A DNA stretch of 64,000 bases from Macrophomina tecta. Taxonomy: Eukaryota; Ascomycota; Dothideomycetes; Botryosphaeriales; Botryosphaeriaceae. Of the stretch, positions 57,063-64,000 are shown one piece after another. Both the position numbers and the translations under genes were made by a program. The DNA lies in the NCBI GenBank assembly GCA_024180945.1, contig JAKSGN010000006.1, positions 1,922,001-1,986,000 on the forward strand. The letters run 5' to 3'. The notes below the pieces were generated by a model, which saw only the letters and a list, made by a program, of their open reading frames with translations, had not been told where the DNA came from and did no database searches. How positions within the stretch are numbered: the first letter of the stretch is position 1; each line of letters opens with the position of its first letter.

Positions 57063-57328
57063 TCTCGCAGCGCAAGAGAGTTGTCAGCCGCATTCCGGTG
57101 ACAGCGCCAGCTGGCGGGTTTCGCAGGGCTGGCACAAAAATGGCGGAGCGGAGGTGACCGACGCTCGACCGGGGTCGCTCGGACATTCTTTTTGGGCGGA
57201 CAGAGCAAGCGCAACGCGACAGGACGCGCCAACGCGCACTCGCGTCTTCCTCCGCCGACTGCGCTCAACGCCCGCCGCATCTCTCCACAGCAGTGAACTT
57301 GAAAGCACAACAAGCAGCGCAATACACA
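57063..57328. promoter_or_regulatory. Bidirectional promoter of the DUF1917 and PRI1 genes with an ACGCG cluster
   Basis: This 266 bp region separates the two start codons. Four ACGCG/CGCGT cores lie within 32 bp (57214-57218, 57224-57228, 57232-57236, 57241-57245), 84-115 bp upstream of the PRI1 ATG. ACGCG is the core of the MCB element bound by MBF, which drives DNA replication genes at G1/S in ascomycetes. Confidence 0.65.
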
Positions 57329-58947
57329 ATGCCGCACTCGGTGACCCCTGGATCCTCGCAAGGGGAGGATGTTGAACTCCCCGACGCGCCTGCGACCAAT
57401 GAAGCGGCAAACGAGTCCCCCAACCCAGGAGGAGACAGGAAGGCGTTGGAGGAGATGTTGGATGCAGAAGACTCAGATGAAGAATTCTCCTCCTCAGCTG
57501 CGCCGCAGGAGACATTGTACATCTATGAATGATATCACATTGGAGACTTCACTAACAATGCCATAGAAAACCTGCTCCAACCACCAGTTACTCCGACCCA
57601 GAGATTATGCGAGCTTTCTACCAGCGCCTTTTTCCTTTTCGATACCTCTTCCAATGGCTCAACCACTCACCATCTCCCTCTCCCGATTTTGCTCACCGCG
57701 AATTCGCCTTCACTCTTCAGAATGATGCATATCTCCGATACCAGGCGTTTCCAACCGCAGACCTGTACGAGTACCGTTCGCAGCCCGCACAAGACATACA
57801 CTGACAGTTACTATAGTCTTCGCAAGCAGTGCGTACAGATGATACCATCACGCTTCGAAATTGGACCGGTATACTCTACAAATCCGCGTGATCGCAAGTC
57901 GCTGCGCAAGGCCACTGCATTCAAGCCCATCTCAAAGGAGCTCGTGTTCGATATCGATATGACAGACTACGATGAGATCAGGACGTGCTGCACTGGCGCA
58001 AACATTTGCCATTCGTGTTGGTCTTTCATCACCATGGCCATTAAAGTTGTGGACACAGCTCTCAAGGAAGACTTTGGCTTCAAGCACATTCTGTGGGTGT
58101 ACTCTGGACGTCGTGGTGCCCACGCTTGGGTGTGCGATAAGCGCGCAAGGGATATGGATGACCAGAAGAGGCGGGCGATCGCAGGTTATCTGGAACTTTT
58201 AAAGGGAGGTGACCAGGGTGGGAAGAAAGTGAACGTGAAGAGGCCACTACACCCGCATCTCGAGTCCGTTGCCCCATCATCTCAGCGATACAGAACGGTT
58301 CTACTGACACTATCAGCAGGCGAAGCCTCAAGACCTTGCGGGCGTACTTTCAGACGAACATTCTCCTTGAGCAGGACCCGTGGGCCTCGCCGGAAAAGTC
58401 GGCGCGCCTGTTGTCCCTCATCCCAGACAAGCAGCTTGCAGCAGCGTTGCAAAAGAAATGGGACTCTGCTCCGTCGCGGCCATCTTCTCAGAAGTGGGCC
58501 GATATCGACAACCTTGCATCTTCTGGCGCGTCAAGCACACTTGATCCCAAGGCGCTGAAGGAAGCCAAGCAGGATATCCTCCTTGAATATACCTACCCGC
58601 GTCTCGATGCGGAGGTGTCCAAGAAGCTCAACCATCTACTGAAATCTCCCTTCGTTGTTCATCCTGGAACTGGTAGAGTCTGTGTGCCCATTGACACCCG
58701 AAGCGTCGAGGAGTTTGATCCGCTCGGCGTGCCAACGGTCACCGAGTTATTGGGTGAGATCGACGAGTGGGCCCGGGCGAATGCAGGCTCGATGGATACG
58801 GATGATGCGGCGAAGATGATTCCGGATTGGGAGAAGACAAGGTTGCGACCATACGTCGAGTTCTTCCGGGGATTCGTCACCGGGTTGGTAAAGGACGAGA
58901 AGGCATCGAAGAGAGACCGGGACGATGCGGAAAGCATGGAGTTCTGA
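57329..58947 (+). CDS. PRI1: DNA primase small (catalytic) subunit
   Basis: The catalytic subunit of the DNA polymerase alpha-primase complex; it makes the RNA primers for leading and lagging strands in the nucleus. Exons 57329-57516, 57567-57764, 57817-58263 and 58320-58947 give 486 aa, a normal length. The N-terminus is acidic and fungal-specific. Family blocks are IMRAFYQRLFPFRYLFQWL, MIPSRFEIGPVYSTNPRD, the catalytic aspartates in ELVFDIDMTDYDE (Asp174 and Asp176), the zinc-binding CC-x5-C-x2-C set CCTGANICHSC, and VYSGRRGAHAWVCD with the conserved SGRRG-H. The C-terminal part has YPRLDAEVSKKLNHLLKSPF and HPGTGRVCVPID, also typical. All three donors are weak (GTACAT, GTACGA, GTCCGT), but each is forced by the frame and restores family sequence. 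Promoter ACGCG boxes fit S-phase expression. Confidence 0.94.
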
Positions 58948-60183
58948 AGTGGCGGGGGATGCAGACCATCGACCAGGTATGGTTAATGACTAGAGGACTG
59001 TGCACTTGTGTGGGCGGGGGTGTTCGCTGTGTGGGCTTTCATCGCAGATCTATGGGTCTCAGAACTGGGTCACGGCATTATTGGACTTGGGCAGGCGTTA
59101 GGGACCGGAGCTATGGTTAGGCTGGTGGATCTTAAGAGAGGCAATGATTCAGGACGTCTTTGAGATTATTAGCACTCGTGCCGAGCACATTGCAATTCAG
59201 AGGGAGGATGGATGGTAGGGCAGGCGGTGTGCTGCAGGCCAGAGCCAGAAACAGGCGGGAACGCAAATTTGCTGCAGGCTCGCGCGGGCAGGGTTGAGAT
59301 GGTGGTGCACTGTTCGGACATTTCGTCCCAAGAGGGCATCCGGCCTCCAGACTGGGCGAATGCGAAAGCGAAGCAGGCTGCGCAATGGCCAATTAGAGGG
59401 GCGGACGCCTGGGCATCCAGCCCTCGACGGCACCCGTCGTTGCGGACGCCCACGGGACGTACCGCGGCGCGGGAAAGACCGTCTGGGATAACCGTTCGTG
59501 CAAGCCGAAGTACGAGTGAAGATTCACAATCTGCGGTGTGGAGTGGATTTAAAGTGCTGCTGCCCCCAGGGTCGCTGCAGCGCTCCTGCCAGCTTCCAGC
59601 GCCTCTCCCACCGCCCGATTGGGCCGTGCCGACCGCAAGCAAGTGAGTATCAGCTGCGCGCACCGGCCGCCGCCGGTTTACCCTCACGACGAAGTTTGCG
59701 CGCTGCGCCGACGAGGCAGCAGCGGGCTGGCTGCGCACTCTGTGCTACAGATGCCTTGGTGTCCTTTTTTTCCTCTCAGCCCCGGCTGCGAGGGCGCCTG
59801 GCCACAGCAACGCAGGGAAGAGGCCTTAGCACCCGGGGCGGCGCCGGTCGGTGAGCTGAGCAGTAGTCAGGGCAAGCTCTTCCAAGCGCAGCAGGCAGGG
59901 CGGCTCAGCCTTAAAGGCCGTCGTTGGTGGTGTCGCGCACTTCGTTGGTCTCGGCACCAGCGGGCCAGGGCCAAGCGGCGAAGATGGGATAACGGGCAAC
60001 AGACCTGCCTAGCCGAACGATGTGGCACTTTCTTCAGGCATCCCAACAACAGCGACTCACTTCTCACCCGGCGGAGCAGCGCACCGGCAGCGGGCCGCAT
60101 TCCAGACGACTCCCGCGGCACCAGCAGCAGCTTCCGTTCCATCCGTTCAACTCGCGCGCCGCAACGCCGCCAGTTGAGCGAAA
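58948..60183. other. Intergenic: PRI1 3' flank and Zn2Cys6 gene promoter
   Basis: About 1.2 kb. Frames of 80-190 codons at 59169-60200 overlap on both strands and have no domains. No RNA or repeat is recognised. Confidence 0.5.
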
Positions 60184-62013
60184 ATGCCTCGCTTAGGTAG
60201 GGGAAAGGGTGGCGGCCGCCGCTGTTCACGGCGCCTCTGTTTGATTTTGGCGTGACGCGTTGACGCTCGAGAGCAGGCCACAAGAAGAGCCGAAACGGGT
60301 GTGTCCAGTGCAAGAGGCGGCGAGTAAAGGTTGGTGTTGACTCCCACCCCAGCGTCGTACGATGGCCTGGCTGGCGCGCTGGAGCTGACGTTGACTCCCC
60401 CGCGTGTTTGCAGTGCGATGAGCAAAGGCCCTGCAACCACTGCGCCAGACATGGCGTAGAATGCAGTCTCACTTTACAAGACGCTCCTCCCCCGCCGGTA
60501 CCGCAGCAGGCCTCGTCTTCGGCCTCTCATGCCTCCAGCGACAGCCCCACGAACCCAGCGTCCCAGAGCATTATCTTCTCGAACGTGAGTATCACGAGCC
60601 TCCAATAGGCATTCCCATTCAGTCTGTATTATTTCATCTACTCCACTAGCCGACAAGATGCTTTGGCGGCCGTCTTGAGTTTGAGCTTCTCCCACTATCA
60701 ATATCTTCAAGAGGGGTTTCCTGGTCACGGAAATAACCGCTTATATCCGTCACTCGTATTCGCATCCTTCCAGTCTCCTTCACTCACGACCACATCGCGG
60801 CGAGCAACTTCAATGGAAGTTAGCGGCGGAAAATAGTGGACGTAAACCCTCACTAACACCATGGCAGCAATCTGACCGAGAACGACTGAAGTCTGTAACA
60901 TCGAGCAGCAAATCGCAGTCCTCAGAATCCAGCAAAAATGAACAAGTACTCACGTGGCCTGCAGCCCCGCAGCCAGCGGCGGACCAGAATCCGTTCAACA
61001 TGCTCTCACGGGCCATCCATGAACGAGATATTATGGGTCGCTTTACTGACAGTGTAGCTCCCATGGATTGGCAGCGAGACCTCCAACTGCTACACCATTT
61101 CTCGACTTACACTGCGCTCAGTATGTCCGAAATGGACAGCATACGGCGTTGCTACCAAATCACGTATCCCCGCGTCGGCTATGCAAGCAAGGCCGTCATG
61201 CACGGCATCCTTGGCGTTGCAGCCCTGCACCTTGCACATCTATACGTGGATCAGCGTCCCAAGTGGCTGGTCGTCTCCACCAACCACCAGAACCGCGCCA
61301 TCAGTGGATTCCGCCTGACGCTGCCAACCATTACTCCTGAGAACTGCGACGAGCTGTATACCCTGTCCAGCCTAACCACGATGCTACGATGCGCCGCCCT
61401 GCCTTTCCCTTCGGATCCCCGCCAACCCGACCCCATCGACGACACGTGTGAAGTCTTCATGCTAATGCGAGGCGTCAATGAGATCCTTAAAACGTCTTAC
61501 GTATGGGTCATGCAAGGCCCCATATCAGCCATGCTTGTCCCAGAACGACTAGGGGAATTTATCCCCTTCGAATCGACGGACCTACTTCCACTAGATGAAT
61601 TTGGTATCCAGGACCACTTCGATGCGCTCAAAGACCTGGCATTTCACGATTCCTTCGATCCCGCCATCCATAAAACATTGCTACAGTCTGTCGCCAGCTT
61701 GAGCAATTGCTTTCGCCAAATAATGGTCCAGCCTCCCGATCGCGAACCGGGCCTCCTCCTTATTTGGCCGGTTCGCGTTACTCCGGAATTCATCTTCCTC
61801 ATTCGCCAGAGGCATCCGGCCGCCCTTATCTTGCTTGCGCATTACTGTATCGTCTTTCACAATCACGCGAATTTCTGGTGGCTGGGTGACCGTGGGCAGC
61901 GTTGTGTCCATGCCATTGCTGAGCAGATCGAACCTGAATGGAGAGACTATCTTCACTGGCCGCTGGAATACGTTTCTGACGACGGTAATATTGGCAAACC
62001 AGGCGTTGTTTGA
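60184..62013 (+). CDS. Zn2Cys6 (Upc2/sterol-uptake-type) fungal transcription factor
   Basis: A nuclear DNA-binding regulator of the binuclear-zinc family; the target genes are unknown. Exons 60184-60196, 60277-60329, 60414-60584 and 60868-62013 give 460 aa. The first coding exon is only 13 bases (MPRL plus one base), and the zinc cluster is split by introns: GHKKSRNGCVQCKRRRVK is followed by CDEQRPCNHCARHGVECSLT. The six cysteines follow C-x2-C-x6-C-x6-C-x2-C-x6-C. A Ser/Pro linker follows, then DWQRDLQLLHHFSTYTALSM, the 'LHHF' start of the C-terminal domain seen in Upc2-like regulators, and an all-helical region to the end. The third intron (60585-60867, 283 bp) is the least certain part: I chose the acceptor after a CTAAC branch point and kept the frame, but a small extra exon is possible. 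Confidence 0.8.
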
Positions 62014-62570
62014 GCCGAGCCTTCTGGTGGGGGCCCTGGATCTCGCAATAAATGCTGCCTGCAGCCGTTCCAACTTTGTTTGGGTCTCGTTGCTTGTTCA
62101 CCCGACTGAAAGAAATAAAGAGCGAACCGCTCCTCTGCCGGCTTTCTGGAGAATAGATGGACGCTAAGGAGGGCGAAACGGATGCCACCTAGAGCATCAA
62201 CTGGAAGCCTATCTCAGTGCGGAGAGGAAAGGGATTGCATCACCCCAAATGAAGTGAATTGACACCAGTTTGCAAACAGCTCACCATTCAGGGGGACCCG
62301 AGCTCCTAGGACGAACACTTTTACATATGATCTCGAGGACACCAAGGCACTCCTCACCGTGCTCCTCAGTGAAGTGCCATTGCTCACATGATTCTGGGGT
62401 CTTAAATTTGAATATGTATAGGGACCTGTACGGCTGGATGGACTTAAACCGAGGAAACCGAGGAAACCGAGGACGGGGCCGCCCAAAGAGATGAATCTTT
62501 CATATAATTGACTGAGTGAGAGGATTTGATGTTTCAGCACGCCCAGGGAGCGACGGTTTATTCTCTTTTT

Positions 62571-62585
62571 CCCCCCCCCCCCCCC
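62571..62585. repeat. Poly-C homopolymer (15 C)
   Basis: A pure run of 15 cytosines. It may be unstable, and its exact length may be a sequencing artefact. Confidence 0.75.
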
Positions 62586-62924
62586 TTTCGGATACCCCCA
62601 TACGAGCACAACGAAGTCGGGAAATTTCGTGGTTCAGCGAGACGACGCTTGCAAGGCAGTAGCAGCTGTACAGAACCTTGATCAGCTTTCTAAGTCAAAG
62701 ATCTCGTTCTACAGCATCACTAGCAGGAATATGGGTAAAATCAAAATCTAAGACTCCAATATCACTACTTCTTATCACAGCACGAATCACCACATTGCAA
62801 GCGCATAAATGTATCTGCTGGCAATCATGGTCTCATTTGTCTGCGGTTTAATGATCATCGTCTTTCCCAGTATCCGTCTAAGTTCTATCCCAAGCAGACA
62901 GGCCTTCTTCCCTTCCCCGCCAAC

Positions 62925-62943
62925 AAAAAAAAAAAAAAAAAAA
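62925..62943. repeat. Poly-A homopolymer (19 A)
   Basis: A pure run of 19 adenines in the 3' flank of SUA5. No target duplication or gene copy lies next to it. Confidence 0.75.
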
Positions 62944-63019
62944 GCAAATGACTTTTTTTTTATGAAACAAAAATCCACCGATATACCATCACAAACCCCT
63001 TCCTACTCTGGTGCAAAGA

Positions 63020-64000
63020 TTATGAACCCTTAACCTCCACCTCAGCTGCTTTCCGCAGCCGATTCATAATCGCAGCAGCCACATCCCCTTCCCTCTCATC
63101 GATGCCCTCGACGAGAATAACGTCCACATCTTTTCTATCAAGCTCGCGCAGTGCCGAGAAAAGACCGCGTGCGATGTCCTTGGTTTCCGCGCCCAGATTA
63201 ACTTCCCAGACCTCCTGGTCCTCATCAATGCTCGAGACCAGGCGCCGCGGCTTCGGCGTTGGGCGGACCGTCAGCGTTTCAAGCATCTTCGAGAAGCCGT
63301 GAGAATAAGACGACGATAAAGACGCGGCCACGCCATTTGTGACTGGTGGTGCGACACTCTCCTGCTCCGCCACGGTCTGGTCATCCAGCGTCTCCAGCGT
63401 GACCGCAGGCAGCCCGCAGCCCCTTGGCCACCTCTTCGTCCGTATTGTCCCAACCCTGCGCTTTCCCCGTACCGTCTCCCGGCCCGGCACGCCCGTCCCA
63501 GCCTCGAACAGCACGACACGAGCCTTCGGCGAGTAGTGCCTGTACTTCATGCCGGGCGCCCTCGGCGCTTCGCGCTTCCCGTTGGCAGCGTCGCCGTGAC
63601 TGCTCCCCATCTCTGCCTTGTCCTTGTACGCGACGCCGACGTTCTCCCAGCCCTCGCAGCGGCGCAGTTCGTCGATGCTGACGCCGCCGGGGCGCAAGAT
63701 GACGGGCGTATCGCCGCTGATGCCATCGACGACGGTGCTCTCGACACCGACGTCGCAAGGGCCGCCGTCGAGGATGGTCGCGATGCGGCGCGCCAGGTCG
63801 TGCGCGACGTGCTCGGCGGCCGTGGGGCTGGGTTTGGTCGAGGCGTTGGCGGAGGGCGCGGCGATGGGGCGGGCGGCGAGGCGGATTAGGAGGAGCGCGA
63901 TGAGAGAGCCGGGCATACGCGCGCCGAAGGTGGGCAGGCCGGCGGTTACTTCGGGGGCGAGCGGCGAGGGGGTTGTCGGGGGGAGTGGGAGGATGATGGT
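63020..64000 (-). CDS. SUA5: Sua5, threonylcarbamoyl-AMP synthase, C-terminal part (N-terminus lies outside the window)
   Basis: Sua5 makes threonylcarbamoyl-AMP from threonine, bicarbonate and ATP, the first step of the t6A37 modification of ANN-decoding tRNAs. The frame is open to the right window edge, so the N-terminal part and start codon are outside; the ATG at 63916 is internal. The visible 326 residues start with the end of the YrdC domain (LAPEVTAGLPTFGARMP), then PIAAPSANASTKPSPTAAEH, DGGPCDVGVESTVVDGISGD and VILRPGGVSIDELR. The Sua5-specific C-terminal domain follows, with the APGMKYRHYSPKARVVLFEA linker that gates the active site. The end reads DVDVILVEGIDEREGDVAAA and NRLRKAAE, typical of Sua5. 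The longer form with both domains is the Sua5 type, not the short YrdC type. Confidence 0.94.
   Translation of the reverse strand, partial: TIILPLPPTTPSPLAPEVTAGLPTFGARMPGSLIALLLIRLAARPIAAPSANASTKPSPTAAEHVAHDLARRIATILDGGPCDVGVESTVVDGISGDTPVILRPGGVSIDELRRCEGWENVGVAYKDKAEMGSSHGDAANGKREAPRAPGMKYRHYSPKARVVLFEAGTGVPGRETVRGKRRVGTIRTKRWPRGCGLPAVTLETLDDQTVAEQESVAPPVTNGVAASLSSSYSHGFSKMLETLTVRPTPKPRRLVSSIDEDQEVWEVNLGAETKDIARGLFSALRELDRKDVDVILVEGIDEREGDVAAAIMNRLRKAAEVEVKGS

Larger units (their letters stand above)
62014..63019. other. Intergenic region with homopolymer runs
   Basis: About 1 kb between the converging Zn2Cys6 and SUA5 genes. It contains a small tandem repeat of AAACCGAGG units near 62447-62473, a run of 15 C at 62571-62585 and a run of 19 A at 62925-62943. 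No gene is seen. Confidence 0.55.

Overview
This 64 kb window comes from the nuclear genome of a filamentous ascomycete (Pezizomycotina, class not resolved). The reasons are dense single genes on both strands, short GT-AG introns (most 45-80 bp) with CTRAC-like branch points just before the acceptor, a GC-rich base composition, and fungal families (Vac7, Hfi1/Ada1, Rco1, Tls1, Ayg1-like hydrolase, Zn2Cys6 regulator). I see no operons, no CRISPR array, no intact transposon, and no tRNA or rRNA gene I can defend. I reconstructed 18 protein genes by joining reading frames across introns; two are cut by the window edges (SPT3 at the left, SUA5 at the right).

Layout. 1-8 kb: the 3' end of SPT3 (+), a small secreted cysteine-rich protein (-), then VAC7 (-), which carries a long polyglutamine tract. 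9-22 kb: a Wee1/Swe1 kinase (-), a 3.8 kb GC-rich stretch with no recognisable gene, an Ayg1-like alpha/beta hydrolase (-) and an F-box-like protein (-). 22-27.6 kb: hexokinase (+) facing HFI1/ADA1 (-). 28-41.5 kb: GCN1 (-, 2,678 aa) and a DHX29/YLR419W-type RNA helicase (+), which diverge from a 245 bp shared promoter. 42-52 kb: TLS1/Hep59 (-), the Rpd3S subunit RCO1 (-), and a PA2G4/EBP1-like protein (-) with an 856 bp intron. 52.6-64 kb: an endonuclease/exonuclease/phosphatase protein (+), a 2 kb gene-poor stretch with a decayed inverted repeat, a DUF1917 protein (-) and DNA primase PRI1 (+) diverging from a 266 bp promoter with clustered ACGCG boxes, a Zn2Cys6 regulator (+), and SUA5 (-).

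Functionally this is mostly a housekeeping region. Three genes belong to chromatin or transcription complexes (SPT3 and HFI1 in SAGA, RCO1 in Rpd3S). Several act in translation or ribosome biology (GCN1, the DHX29-like helicase, the PA2G4-like protein, SUA5). Two are tied to the cell cycle and DNA replication (Wee1, PRI1). I found no convincing undescribed multigene system. The most unusual points are the overlapping splice donors in the EEP gene, the very long intron in the PA2G4-like gene, the cysteine module hidden behind an intron in the secreted protein, the two tight divergent promoters, and the inverted repeat near 54.5-54.8 kb.
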